Source of the DNA: Pontiella agarivorans
Lineage (GTDB): Bacteria; Verrucomicrobiota; Kiritimatiellia; Kiritimatiellales; Pontiellaceae
DNA: 64,000 nt
Assembly (NCBI RefSeq): GCF_034531395.1
Contig: NZ_JARVCO010000012.1
Coordinates: 310,001-374,000 of the forward strand
Direction: 5' to 3'
Both the position numbers and the translations under genes were made by a program. Within the stretch, counting starts at the first letter, position 1; each line of letters opens with the position of its first letter. Shown in pieces: positions 33,074 to 41,370 of this stretch. The notes below the pieces were generated by a model that saw only the letters and a list, made by a program, of their open reading frames with translations, was not told the origin of the DNA and did no database searches.

Positions 33074-34059
33074 AAGTAACCGTAATTGGAGACGGAGGCT
33101 GGGGCACTGCACTGGCCATGGTATTGGATCGCAACGGACACGAGGTAACCGTTTGGGGACCCTTCGAAAGTTATGTGGATGAAATGCGGATTTTCAAGGA
33201 GAACGTAAATTATCTTCCCGGCGTGAAGCTGCCCGATTCCATCCACTGGACATCGTGTCATGAAAATGCCGTCGATGAAGCCGAACTGGTCGTGATCGTT
33301 GTGCCGTCGCGTTATTACAAAGACACGGTCGAGGCCTTTAAACCCTACCTTCCCGAAAGCGCCCTTGTTATCAGTGCCACCAAGGGGCTTGATGAAAAGA
33401 CCTATGAACGCATGAGTGAAGTGGCTGAAAAAATTCTGGAGCGCGATGTTGCGGTGCTCTCCGGTCCGAGCCACGCCGAAGAGGTTGCACGCGGTGTGCC
33501 GTGTGCTGTGGCGATTGCGGCCAAAGACCATGCTGTGGCCGAACAGATTCAGGAACTGTTTGTCAACGATACCTTCCGCGTCTACACCCTCGATGATGTC
33601 ATCGGTGTCGAGTTGGGCGGCGCACTGAAAAACGTGGTTGCTGTGGCGGCCGGGATTTCCGATGGGCTGGGCTTCGGCGATAATACCAAGGCGGCCCTGA
33701 TGACCCGCGGAATTGCGGAAATTACGCGGCTCGGAACCGCACTCGGCGCCAAACCCGAAACATTTATGGGCCTCAGCGGTATCGGCGATCTGATGGTCAC
33801 CTGCATGAGTCAGCATTCGCGCAACCGCGGGGTGGGTGAGCGTCTTGGTAAAGGCGAAACACTCGAGGATATTATGGGCTCCATGAAAATGGTGGCTGAA
33901 GGTGTCTGGAACTGTCAGGCCGCAGCCGAGCTGGCGGCTGAAAAGAATGTTCCGGTTCCGATTACCGATCAGGTCAACGCGGTTGTTCATGAAGGCAGGG
34001 ATCCCCGCGAAGCGGTTGTTGCTCTCATGGGCCGTGCCCCTAAAGCCGAAAGCGAATAG
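33070..34059 (+). CDS. gpsA: NAD(P)-dependent glycerol-3-phosphate dehydrogenase
   Basis: GpsA reduces dihydroxyacetone phosphate to sn-glycerol-3-phosphate, the substrate of the upstream PlsY. The 329-residue product has the NAD fingerprint GDGGWGTALAM, SGPSHAEEVARG, and the substrate/catalytic region LKNVVAVAAGISDGLGFGDN with TKAALMTRG, including the catalytic Lys. It overlaps plsY by four bases and is followed by a strong bidirectional terminator. Confidence 0.96.
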   Translation: MKVTVIGDGGWGTALAMVLDRNGHEVTVWGPFESYVDEMRIFKENVNYLPGVKLPDSIHWTSCHENAVDEAELVVIVVPSRYYKDTVEAFKPYLPESALVISATKGLDEKTYERMSEVAEKILERDVAVLSGPSHAEEVARGVPCAVAIAAKDHAVAEQIQELFVNDTFRVYTLDDVIGVELGGALKNVVAVAAGISDGLGFGDNTKAALMTRGIAEITRLGTALGAKPETFMGLSGIGDLMVTCMSQHSRNRGVGERLGKGETLEDIMGSMKMVAEGVWNCQAAAELAAEKNVPVPITDQVNAVVHEGRDPREAVVALMGRAPKAESE

Positions 34060-34106
34060 ATTTTCGCCCTTACCCCGTATTTTACGGGAATCTGATTTTA
34101 AAGAAA

Positions 34107-34138
34107 AACCCCGCCATCGTTACCGATGGCGGGGTTTA
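34107..34138. terminator. Bidirectional terminator between gpsA and tRNA-Lys
   Basis: AACCCCGCCATCG pairs perfectly with CGATGGCGGGGTT around the loop TTAC. T/A-rich flanks on both sides suit termination of gpsA and of the minus-strand tRNA gene. Confidence 0.92.
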
Positions 34139-34141
34139 ATA

Positions 34142-34217
34142 TGGTGATCCGGCTGGGGCTCGAACCCAGGACCCTTTGATTAAAAGTCAAATGCTCTACC
34201 GACTGAGCTACCGGACC
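34142..34217 (-). tRNA. tRNA-Lys (anticodon TTT)
   Basis: Read on the minus strand, the acceptor arm begins GGTCCGG and pairs with CCGGATC, the D-arm contains GCTCAGTCGGTAGAGC, the anticodon loop is CTTTTAA giving TTT, and the T-arm contains GGTTCGAGCC. Discriminator A and an encoded CCA follow. One G-T pair occurs in the acceptor stem. The gene is free-standing and reads 76 bases with the CCA. Confidence 0.97.
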
Positions 34218-34395
34218 AAAAATTTTTTCTTTTCACGAACCGTTTGTGAGGTCTTTCCCGTGAAAGGAGCGCATGTTTTACAGAACCCCCCCTGATGACG
34301 CAAGCGATTATTTTTATTTTCTTTTGTTTCGCAAAAATACTCACTTCTCCTATGCTCAGTTTATGCCTCGGCAATTACAACCCAAGGGGAGTGGA

Positions 34396-35631
34396 ATGAA
34401 CGTTGTTGGACTTATTTTAGGGGGCGGAGCCGGTTCCCGTTTGCAGCCGCTAACCGCTGAACGAGCAAAGCCGGCGGTGCCGATTGCCGGGAAATACCGG
34501 CTGGTCGATATTCCGATCAGTAATTGTATCAATAGCGGTATCCGGAATATTTTCCTGCTTACTCAGTTTAACAGTGTTTCGCTGCATCAACATATTGGGA
34601 ATACCTATCGGTTTGATCAGTTCAGCGGCGGGCATGTCCGGATTCTCGCCGCCGAGCAGACGCCGGATTCCGCTGGCTGGTTTCAGGGTACGGCCGATGC
34701 TGTGCGGCGTTCCATGCGGTATTTCCGGGATGAAGATCCGGATCTTGTGGTAATTCTTTCGGGGGATCAGCTCTATCGGATGGATCTGGAGGAAATGATT
34801 AACGAGCATCTTGAAAGAGGGGCGGATCTGACGATCAGTACCAAGCCCGTTGCCCGGGAAGAGGCCGGAGCTCTGGGTATTATGAAAACCGACAAAAATG
34901 GTCGAATTGTCCGCTTTGCTGAGAAGCCGGGCGACTCAGGGCTGCTGGATGAGCTCAAGGCATTGCGTGACGATGAGACCTATCTGGCAAGTATGGGGAT
35001 CTATGTCTTCAATATGGACGTGATGCGGGAGCTCCTTTGCAACTGCGATGATTCCGATTTCGGTAAACACATTATTCCCGGTGCGATTGATAACTTTAAA
35101 GTATACAGCTATATCTTCGAAGATTACTGGGAGGACATCGGAACCATTCGCTCCTTCTGGGCAGCCAATCTGGCGCTGACGGAGCCGTTGCCGCAGTTTT
35201 CGTTCTATGATATGAGCAAGGTGATCTACACCCGTATGCGGTATCTTCCGCCTTCCAAGATCAATCAGTGTAACCTCAGCCGCTGTCTGCTTTCTGACGG
35301 CTGTATTATTTCCGGCGAGCGGGTTGATCACTGTGTGGTCGGTTTGCGGGCGCTGGTGGGGGAAGGATCGGTTGTTGAAGATTCGATTCTTATGGGTGCT
35401 GATTTTTACGAGCACGGACTGGTGGATGATCCTTCCGGTATTCCCATTGGCATCGGGAAAAACTGCCGCGTTAAAAACGCGATTATCGATAAAAATGTCC
35501 GTATAGGGGACGGCGTAACCATCTCTCCCGAAGAGAAACCTGAAAATGAACGGACGGATCTTTACTGGATTCGCGATGGGATCATGGTGATTCCCAAGAA
35601 TACCGTAATTCCGTCCGGTACCATATTGTAG
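34396..35631 (+). CDS. glgC: Glucose-1-phosphate adenylyltransferase
   Basis: GlgC makes ADP-glucose for glycogen. The start at 34396 follows GGGGAG and places the GLILGGGAGSRLQPLT motif at the N-terminus. The 411-residue product has KPAVPIAGKYRLVDIPISNC, the nucleotide loop GTADAVRRSM, SGDQLYRMD with the catalytic Asp, and a C-terminal beta-helix ending IMVIPKNTVIPSGTIL, which resembles cyanobacterial and plant enzymes. It is a little shorter than E. coli GlgC. No glycogen synthase or branching gene is nearby, so it is an isolated gene; control is probably allosteric. Confidence 0.95.
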   Translation: MNVVGLILGGGAGSRLQPLTAERAKPAVPIAGKYRLVDIPISNCINSGIRNIFLLTQFNSVSLHQHIGNTYRFDQFSGGHVRILAAEQTPDSAGWFQGTADAVRRSMRYFRDEDPDLVVILSGDQLYRMDLEEMINEHLERGADLTISTKPVAREEAGALGIMKTDKNGRIVRFAEKPGDSGLLDELKALRDDETYLASMGIYVFNMDVMRELLCNCDDSDFGKHIIPGAIDNFKVYSYIFEDYWEDIGTIRSFWAANLALTEPLPQFSFYDMSKVIYTRMRYLPPSKINQCNLSRCLLSDGCIISGERVDHCVVGLRALVGEGSVVEDSILMGADFYEHGLVDDPSGIPIGIGKNCRVKNAIIDKNVRIGDGVTISPEEKPENERTDLYWIRDGIMVIPKNTVIPSGTIL

Positions 35632-35883
35632 ACTTTCATATCCGGCTGGAGCGGATTGGTGGGAGGTGGTGCGGGCCGTAGAAAAACCGGAATAACGGAC
35701 GGACTTCCGCTTCCAGACGTTGGGAAATCGGGGCTTGCGCCGGTTGGTGGGTTGAGGTACTTTTTTGAACTTTAAACGCACGGCAGCACATCGCCACCGC
35801 TGTAAATCTCAACCAGACGCTTACAGCCGGAACGACGATGCATGTGCATGGAAAAGTGAAAAGCCAACATAAAGGAAATAAAT
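35632..35883. other. Intergenic region after glgC
   Basis: No gene is seen. Position 35711 holds a degenerate form of the 15-bp palindrome (TTCCAGACGT then TGGGAA, one base longer), and an AAGGA site before 35884 serves the next gene. No T-run terminator was found. Confidence 0.4.
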
Positions 35884-36492
35884 ATGGGTTTATTCAACCT
35901 ATTTAAGCCGGCCCGTACAGTGCTGGTTGTCGACGTCGTATCGCTTAACGAGGCCACGGGTCAGAAAGGCAAGATTCCGCCGCGTAATCAGTTGCAGATG
36001 CTGCGTCGCCTCGCACGTTTTGCTCAGCGCGAAAAGCTGGAAGTGATTGCTGTGTTGTGCGGTACGCCGCTCAACAAGGCCCCGGCAGGGAAAAATTTTG
36101 AAGGGATTGCTGTGGCTTACAGTGCTTCCATGGATGAGCATGCGAAATGTCTCGTCAAAACCGCTCAATCCAAAGGTGCTGGTGCTGTAATGATCTCCGG
36201 GAATGCCGCCGCGGAAAAGCTCGTCGGCAGTCAGGTGAAAAAGATGCGGGTGAGCACCTTCCGCAAAGCATTCGACACCGGAGGTGATGACGGGGGCAAT
36301 GAGCGCAGCGAAGGTGGAAACAATAACCGTTCGCGAGGCAATCGTCCTCCGCGCCGCCGTCAGAAGAAAAACGGCGGAGGCGAAAACAATAATAACGGGA
36401 ATAACAACAATAAGCCCAAAGCTGAACGCAAGCCGAAGGACAATATGTCCGAATCTGATGCCATCAATGAACTGATTGATCTGGTGGATTAA
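35884..36492 (+). CDS. NYN/PIN-like domain protein with Asn/Arg/Gly-rich tail
   Basis: This 202-residue protein begins with an NYN-like fold (TVLVVDVVSLNEATGQKG, then LEVIAVLCGTPLN, FEGIAVAYSASMDEHAKCL and GAGAVMISGNAAAEKL), the layout of YacP/NYN nucleases. The acidic catalytic positions are altered: the DGxN turn reads DVVSLN and the TSD strand reads ISGN, so activity is doubtful. Residues about 135-185 are disordered and rich in Asn, Arg and Gly (RSRGNRPPRRRQKKN and a run of Asn), as in RNA-binding tails, and the chain ends with a short helix (SDAINELIDLVD). An RNA-binding role is inferred. A good AAGGA precedes the start. Confidence 0.6.
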   Translation: MGLFNLFKPARTVLVVDVVSLNEATGQKGKIPPRNQLQMLRRLARFAQREKLEVIAVLCGTPLNKAPAGKNFEGIAVAYSASMDEHAKCLVKTAQSKGAGAVMISGNAAAEKLVGSQVKKMRVSTFRKAFDTGGDDGGNERSEGGNNNRSRGNRPPRRRQKKNGGGENNNNGNNNNKPKAERKPKDNMSESDAINELIDLVD

Positions 36493-36498
36493 GGGCTG

Positions 36499-37167
36499 GT
36501 GACTGCGGTGCAGAACCGATTCATATTCTGCGATATCGACGGCACTTTGCTGTATGCGAAAGGGTCGGGTCGCCCCGCTTTCGGAGCGGCCTTTTTTGAT
36601 GTGTACGGCGTTGAGATATCGGTGGATCATATTAATTTTGCCGGAGCGACCGATCTCGGAGTGCTGGCCCGGCTGGCCCGGGAAAACCGGCAGGAGCTGT
36701 CAGAAGAAAAAACGGCGCTTTTTTTTGAGCGCATGGCGGTTTATCTCGACGAAAATATGCGTAAGTGGCCGCCGATCGTTTTTCCGGGGGTCGGCCGTTT
36801 TCTCGAACGCGTTTCCAGCCATTGGAAACTCGGGCTTGTTTCCGGGAATATTCGCCGGACCGCCTATCTGAAGCTCAGGCACGGCGGACTGGAACACTAT
36901 TTTTCCGATATCGGCGGATTTGGCGATGACAACAGTGATCGCAATCGCATGGCGGCACTGGCCCTTGAGCGTGCTGGTCAGCCGTCCGGTTCGTTTCTGC
37001 TGGGAGATACACCTTCGGATATCGAGGCGGCCCGGGTCAATGGAATGACCTCCGTTGCGGTTTGTAACGGTCAGTTTACCCGCGAAATGCTTGAAGGTGA
37101 GAATCCGGATATTATTGTCGACTCATTTGAGGATGCAGAACATCTTTTCCAGGCATTGGATGTATGA
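36499..37167 (+). CDS. HAD-superfamily hydrolase, phosphoglycolate-phosphatase-like
   Basis: The GTG at 36499 follows AAGGG and nearly abuts the upstream stop. The 222-residue protein carries HAD motif I (FCDIDGTLL), a helical cap, motif II (LGLVSGN) and motif IV (SFLLGDTPSDIEAA), so it hydrolyses small phosphate esters. The conserved GxxGxD order and cap size fit Gph/PGP-type enzymes, but the substrate is not proven. It overlaps srkA by ATGA. An exact 15-bp palindrome is inside the gene and a one-mismatch copy (37147-37161) sits at its 3' end, 3 bp before the srkA start. Confidence 0.85.
   Translation: MTAVQNRFIFCDIDGTLLYAKGSGRPAFGAAFFDVYGVEISVDHINFAGATDLGVLARLARENRQELSEEKTALFFERMAVYLDENMRKWPPIVFPGVGRFLERVSSHWKLGLVSGNIRRTAYLKLRHGGLEHYFSDIGGFGDDNSDRNRMAALALERAGQPSGSFLLGDTPSDIEAARVNGMTSVAVCNGQFTREMLEGENPDIIVDSFEDAEHLFQALDV
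36813..36827. repeat. TTCCA-N5-TGGAA palindrome
   Basis: Exact copy, core GCCAT, in the HAD gene; reads SSHWK. Confidence 0.85.
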
Positions 37168-38156
37168 GTGTATTTGACGATCTGACACCTGATCGCATTC
37201 TTGAGGCTGTGGAGACCGGCATGGACTGCCGGTTGACCGGTCTGACCGCGCCGTTGCCGAGTTATATCAACCGGGTCTATGAACTGGAAACGGTTGGCGG
37301 GGAGAAGCTTATTGCCAAATTTTATCGCCCGGGGCGCTGGGAGCGCGCGGCGTTGCAGGATGAGCATGATTTTGTCCGCGATTGTGCTGCGGATGAAATT
37401 CCGGTGGTTGCTCCGCTGGAATTGGCGCAGGGTGGAACGATCGGTAGTTTTGATGAGATTCTTTATGCGGTTTTTCCGAAAAAATCGGGTCGTGAAATGG
37501 ATCTGTGCGATAGCGAGGGCTGGGTGCGTCTTGGCCGTCTGGTAGGGCGGATTCATCAGGCGGGCTGGGAGCGGACTGCGAAGCATCGGCTGCAGATGCA
37601 TCCGGAAACCACAACGCTTCCGGAGATCGGAATGCTGCTTGATGGCGGCTTTATGTCGCGGCATCAGGCGGACCGTTTTAAAGACGTTACCGCTCGCATT
37701 ACAGAGATTGCTCTGCGGGAATTTGAAGGCATTGAGCTGCAGCGTATTCACGGGGATTGTCATCGCGCAAATATCCTTGAGCGGCCCGGCGAAGGGCTGA
37801 TGGTAATTGATTTTGATGATATGGTTATGGGCCCGGCGGTGCAGGATATCTGGTTGCTGCTGCCCGGCCATGCGAATCAGACCCGCACTGAAATTAATCT
37901 GATTCTTGATGGTTATGAGCAGTTTATGGAATTTGACGACCGGCAGTTGAGGCTGATTGAAATTCTGCGGGCAATGCGTATTATTTACTTTCTTTCATGG
38001 TGCAGTACGCAGGTGGACGACTTTAAGTTCCAGGCTAACTTTCCGGACTGGGGAAGTGAAATGTTCTGGCAGCGGGAGATCGCCGATCTGGAGCATCAGT
38101 ATCATGCTATTTTAAATGATGAACGCCTTAACGGCGGTATGGGAAACAGTGTATGA
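37164..38156 (+). CDS. srkA: Stress-response serine/threonine kinase SrkA (RdoA/YihE) family
   Basis: This 330-residue protein is an APH/ChoK-fold kinase. It has the opening LPSYINRVYELETVGGEKLI, KFYRPGRWERAAL, the catalytic IHGDCHRANIL (Asp in HGD), the metal-binding VIDFDDMVMGPAVQDIW and LLLPGHANQT, which match YihE. The E. coli homologue counteracts envelope and MazF-linked stress by phosphorylating proteins. The gene overlaps both the HAD hydrolase and the CpXC gene by four bases, so this three-gene run is coupled. Confidence 0.9.
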   Translation: MSVFDDLTPDRILEAVETGMDCRLTGLTAPLPSYINRVYELETVGGEKLIAKFYRPGRWERAALQDEHDFVRDCAADEIPVVAPLELAQGGTIGSFDEILYAVFPKKSGREMDLCDSEGWVRLGRLVGRIHQAGWERTAKHRLQMHPETTTLPEIGMLLDGGFMSRHQADRFKDVTARITEIALREFEGIELQRIHGDCHRANILERPGEGLMVIDFDDMVMGPAVQDIWLLLPGHANQTRTEINLILDGYEQFMEFDDRQLRLIEILRAMRIIYFLSWCSTQVDDFKFQANFPDWGSEMFWQREIADLEHQYHAILNDERLNGGMGNSV

Positions 38157-38842
38157 GTATCAGCAGAACAGTTAATATCACCTGTCCTTCCTGCGGGACA
38201 AAGCAGGATGTACGTCTCTACGATGTTATCAATGTGAATACCGATCCGGAGCTGAAGGATGCGTTGATGCAGAACATGCTCAATCGTATTCATTGCAAAG
38301 GATGTGATTTGAATTTCCGTGTGGATAAACCGCTCATGTATAATGATCCGAAACTGGGTATGCTGATTCATTGGGTACCGGAAACGGAGGAGATGGGGCG
38401 TGAGGAAATTCTCGATGAATTCGAAGAGTCGCTTGAGCGCATGCATCAGCAGATGCCGGAAGGGCAGGAGGCGCCCAATGTGCGTCTGGTGCTGACCCGC
38501 GTGGAGCTTGTGGAGCTGATCTTTATGCTGGAAAAGGGATTGAATCAGCGGGTGGTGGAATATGTTAAATACAGCATTTTTACCCGGAATCCGGAAAAGG
38601 CGGATCCTAAAACGCACCGTCTGTTACTGAATGTGGAGGATTCGACGGATGAGGAGTTCTGTTTTGTGCTTCAGAATACGAAAAGTCAGGAGCTTGGACA
38701 GATTCTGCGTTACGGCCGAGCGGCTTATGATTCCATGATTGAGCTCTATGAAGAGAACGACGGTGAATTTCTTGAGATGTTTCCCGGGCCGCTCATCAGC
38801 GCGCGTGAGCTACTGCTTGAAGATGCTGAGTTCGGGGAATAA
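38153..38842 (+). CDS. CpXC-domain zinc-ribbon protein
   Basis: This 229-residue protein starts with a CpXC domain: NITCPSCGTKQDVRLYDVIN, then HCKGCDLNFRVDKPLMYND, giving two CxxC pairs that should hold one zinc, followed by MLIHWVPETE. The rest is acidic and helical, with ELVELIFMLEKGLNQRVVE and a segment before FEEFCFVLQN-like strands. The family function is unknown; it usually accompanies housekeeping genes. It ends 26 bp before a bidirectional terminator shared with the converging TPR gene. Confidence 0.85.
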   Translation: MSISRTVNITCPSCGTKQDVRLYDVINVNTDPELKDALMQNMLNRIHCKGCDLNFRVDKPLMYNDPKLGMLIHWVPETEEMGREEILDEFEESLERMHQQMPEGQEAPNVRLVLTRVELVELIFMLEKGLNQRVVEYVKYSIFTRNPEKADPKTHRLLLNVEDSTDEEFCFVLQNTKSQELGQILRYGRAAYDSMIELYEENDGEFLEMFPGPLISARELLLEDAEFGE

Positions 38843-38867
38843 GAGTAAAGCAATTTACAGATTTAAA

Positions 38868-38899
38868 TGAAAAGGCAGGCCCATGTGAGCCTGCCTTTT
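38868..38899. terminator. Bidirectional terminator
   Basis: AAAAGGCAGGC pairs with GCCTGCCTTTT around an 8-base loop, with a T-run on the plus strand, between convergent genes. Confidence 0.9.
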
Positions 38900-38916
38900 T
38901 TCAGGATCCGGGGTGT

Positions 38917-39918
38917 CTATTTCAGCTTGCTGTCGATAATGCTGATATTGCTCTGAGCCAGTTGAGCCCATCCGCTGTCCGGGTAAAAGGCCATGATATC
39001 TTCATAGACCTGTTTGGCTTCAGCATAGTTTTCCATTGCTTCGAGACAACGGCCCTGGCCCAGCAAAGCAACGGGGGCAAGGTGTGATTTTTCGTGGGAC
39101 TTCCGGAAGGCAGCAAATGCTGCCGCCGCTTCGCTGTATTTCCGCTCCGCTTCCAGGCAGGAGATGGAATTGAATTCCGCCTGGACCGCCATTTCGTGTT
39201 TTGGATATTTTTTGACAAAGTCGCTGTAAAGTTTGGCGGCTTCTCCCGGACGGGCATCGTTGAATATGCTCTGCGCCAGACCCATCAAGGCCATCGGAGC
39301 GGAGGGGGTGTTTTCATACTGATCCAGAATCGCCTGATAATCTTCGGCCGTACGGGCACTCATGAGCGCGGAATCGGCCGCCGCTTCTTTTTGAATCCGG
39401 TTGTTGCGCATGAGACTGGAGGCCACGACCGCAATGCAGACTACGATAATGACGGCGGCCGCTGGTTTGAGGTATTTCAGGTAGAAGTTAAGAACCTCTT
39501 TGACTTCAGCCTTTTCAACCGCTTCGTGCCGTTGTTTCACAGCCTGCTCATGATTGGCCGGCTTTTTCTTTTTCGGAGCCGGTTTGGCCGGGACTTCCGT
39601 GACGACCGGAGGCACTTCGGCGACCACCTTCTGCTCGACGACCTGCTCCTCTTCAACCGGTTTTTCTTCCGTCGCCGTTTCTTTTGCGGCTACAGCAGAT
39701 TCACTCTCCACCGGCTTCGCGGTGACTTCTTCGGGCTCCGGTTCATTGCGGGGCTGTTCAGCCGGTTTCTGGGTCGTTTCTTCCGGGACTGGATTTTCAG
39801 TGGATTCTGTCTCCGCTGCGTTTTCTTCCTCCGGCGTTTCTGTTTTACTGTTGATGCTGTTCAGCAGTGCTTCGTGACCGCTTAGAAAGTCCTTTTGTTC
39901 TTTTTTTTCTTCGCTCAT
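38917..39918 (-). CDS. TPR-repeat membrane protein
   Basis: The ATG at 39918 is used; the frame extends one codon to a TTG. The 333-residue protein has a long acidic Pro/Glu/Val-rich N-terminus (about 1-120), one membrane helix (AAAVIIVVCIAVVASSLM, about 153-170), and a C-terminal region of TetratricoPeptide repeats: YQAILDQYENTPSAPMALMG, ALYSDFVKKYPKHEMAVQAE and VYEDIMAFYPDSGWAQLAQ, like the YbgF/BamD fold. It probably organises a protein complex on the periplasmic side of the inner membrane. No partner is indicated by its neighbours. Confidence 0.8.
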   Translation of the reverse strand: MSEEKKEQKDFLSGHEALLNSINSKTETPEEENAAETESTENPVPEETTQKPAEQPRNEPEPEEVTAKPVESESAVAAKETATEEKPVEEEQVVEQKVVAEVPPVVTEVPAKPAPKKKKPANHEQAVKQRHEAVEKAEVKEVLNFYLKYLKPAAAVIIVVCIAVVASSLMRNNRIQKEAAADSALMSARTAEDYQAILDQYENTPSAPMALMGLAQSIFNDARPGEAAKLYSDFVKKYPKHEMAVQAEFNSISCLEAERKYSEAAAAFAAFRKSHEKSHLAPVALLGQGRCLEAMENYAEAKQVYEDIMAFYPDSGWAQLAQSNISIIDSKLK

Positions 39919-39986
39919 CAAACGTACCCCGAGTGGTTCAAATCAAATTAAAGGTCAACACAGTTTCGGTATTCATCCTGCGAATA

Positions 39987-40502
39987 TCAAGAATTGAATG
40001 TGTTGTAGAGGGCAATAACTTCTTCCGCGGTCTGTACCGGCGGGAACGGCCGGCCGCTGGTGTTTATTTTGTGTGTCACGGCTTCGTAGAGCGGTTTGCG
40101 GGATTCGAGTAACTCTACAATGGCTTTTTCTTTGTCGCCGGCGAGCAGGGGACGGGTGTCGTCGTTGCGCACACGGTCGAGGACGGATTCGGCATCAACC
40201 AGCAGACAGACCACGAGACCGGTTTTTTCAAAATCGGCAATGTTGTCCGGATTCAGGACAATGCCTCCACCGGTGGAGATGATATTGCCCTCGGTCTGAG
40301 CCAGTTCCTGAACCAGTTCCCGTTCCAGTTTTCGGAAGTGGGCTTCGCCTTCATCGGCAAAGATTTCATTGATGGATTTTCCTGCACGTTCCACGATAAT
40401 GGAATCCATATCAAGCAGGGGCATACCGGTGCGTTCGGCAATCAGTTTGCCTACCCAGGTTTTTCCGCTGCCCATAAAGCCTACGAGCACAATGTTTTTC
40501 AT
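39987..40502 (-). CDS. aroK: Shikimate kinase
   Basis: This 171-residue enzyme has the P-loop GFMGSGKTWVGK (residues 8-19), the shikimate-binding DMDSIIVERAGKSI and ISTGGGIVL motifs, and the lid RNDDTRPLL with the Arg that contacts shikimate. It phosphorylates shikimate at the 3-OH in chorismate synthesis. AAGGAG precedes the start. It is not beside other aro genes. Confidence 0.95.
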   Translation of the reverse strand: MKNIVLVGFMGSGKTWVGKLIAERTGMPLLDMDSIIVERAGKSINEIFADEGEAHFRKLERELVQELAQTEGNIISTGGGIVLNPDNIADFEKTGLVVCLLVDAESVLDRVRNDDTRPLLAGDKEKAIVELLESRKPLYEAVTHKINTSGRPFPPVQTAEEVIALYNTFNS

Positions 40503-40533
40503 GCCAATCTCCTTACAATGACCCCCGAGACAG

Positions 40534-40562
40534 AAAAAACGCTCCGTTCAGGAGCGTTTTTC
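40534..40562 (-). terminator. Terminator after the small basic protein gene
   Basis: AAAAAACGCTCC pairs with GGAGCGTTTTT around GTTCA, T-rich on both strands. It separates the small basic gene from aroK, both on the minus strand. Confidence 0.88.
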
Positions 40563-40582
40563 AAACTGCATTAGCGTACTGC

Positions 40583-40765
40583 TTAAGCACCGGTTTCGCG
40601 AATTGCTGCGCGAATCTCCTTGGTGTTCATGTGCACCAGCTGTTCTTCTGTGTAGCCGGCGCCCTCCAAGCGGGATTTCTGCTGCTTGATGCGGTAGCGC
40701 TTCAGACGCGGTTTTTTGACCGGACGACGCAGCGGCTTCTTACGCATTGCTCTTCTAATTCTCAT
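40583..40765 (-). CDS. Small basic protein, 60 aa, function unknown
   Basis: GAGG followed by a 6-base spacer points to the ATG at 40765. The product is rich in Arg and Lys (MRIRRAMRKKPLRRPVKKPR), then has a helical half with GAGYTEEQLVHMNTKEIRAA. The basic head resembles ribosome- or RNA-binding tails, and the C-terminal half looks like a small helical hairpin. I know no named family for it. Its own terminator follows, so it is a real unit. A ribosome-associated role is only an inference from charge. Confidence 0.65.
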   Translation of the reverse strand: MRIRRAMRKKPLRRPVKKPRLKRYRIKQQKSRLEGAGYTEEQLVHMNTKEIRAAIRETGA

Positions 40766-40872
40766 GGCAAACCTCAATTCATTTGTTGAAAAATCAAGGC
40801 GAGGAACCTACACACCCCCCTTCATCGACGCAACCCTTATCTGGTGAAAAAGTTCGGAAAATCGGTCCGTAA

Positions 40873-41370
40873 TCAGGCCGGTTTTCTCGGGTAATCGATA
40901 AAAAGCAGTTCGCCGGTGCAAATTCCGGCCAGATTCCAGTCGTTCGAATCGAGCCTGATGGCCGCGACAGAGCAGGTCGGGAGGTTGCCGCCCGGTTCTG
41001 CGCTGAGTTTTTCAATGGCCCAGCTCATGGAGGGGTTGTGGCCGATAATGAGTGCTGAATCAGCGGTATTGTTCAGAGCCTGGATGATCTCGATCAGGAT
41101 TTCGGTTGATGCTTCATAGAGCCGTTTCTGCATGAAAACGGAATCAGGATTTACCTGCAGTTCGCGGTTTAGACCATCCAGCGTTTCTGTGGCGCGGCGG
41201 GCAGGGCTGGAGATGATGATTTCGGGGAGAATTCCTTTCTCTTTAAGCCTCCGTCCCATTTCGGGGGCATCGTGCCGGCCGCGGTCGTTAAGCGGCCGGT
41301 CGAAATCGCTGTAGCTCGGGTTGACCCAGCTTGATTTGGCGTGACGGACAAGGTAGAGGGTTTTAGGCAT
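40873..41370 (-). CDS. sixA: SixA-type phosphohistidine phosphatase
   Basis: The ATG at 41370 follows GGAG with a 6-base spacer. The 165-residue protein has the histidine-phosphatase motif LVRHAKSSW (RHx), SSPARRATETL and a later IIGHNPSMSW, the layout of SixA. SixA-like enzymes remove phosphate from histidine phosphotransfer domains or the nitrogen PTS. Its start overlaps the 3' end of cdd by 8 bp, making it the last gene of the salvage operon. Confidence 0.87.
   Translation of the reverse strand: MPKTLYLVRHAKSSWVNPSYSDFDRPLNDRGRHDAPEMGRRLKEKGILPEIIISSPARRATETLDGLNRELQVNPDSVFMQKRLYEASTEILIEIIQALNNTADSALIIGHNPSMSWAIEKLSAEPGGNLPTCSVAAIRLDSNDWNLAGICTGELLFIDYPRKPA

Noticed and set aside
32947-33990. 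Minus-strand frame of 347 codons opposite gpsA
   Set aside because: The plus-strand gpsA carries all motifs; this frame is Asn/His/Phe-rich antisense translation.
35711-35726. TTCCAGACGT-TGGGAA after glgC as a full palindrome copy
   Set aside because: The spacing is one base too long; counted only as a degenerate copy.
34936-35781. Minus-strand frame of 281 codons opposite glgC
   Set aside because: Antisense of a well-supported gene; no motifs or start signals.
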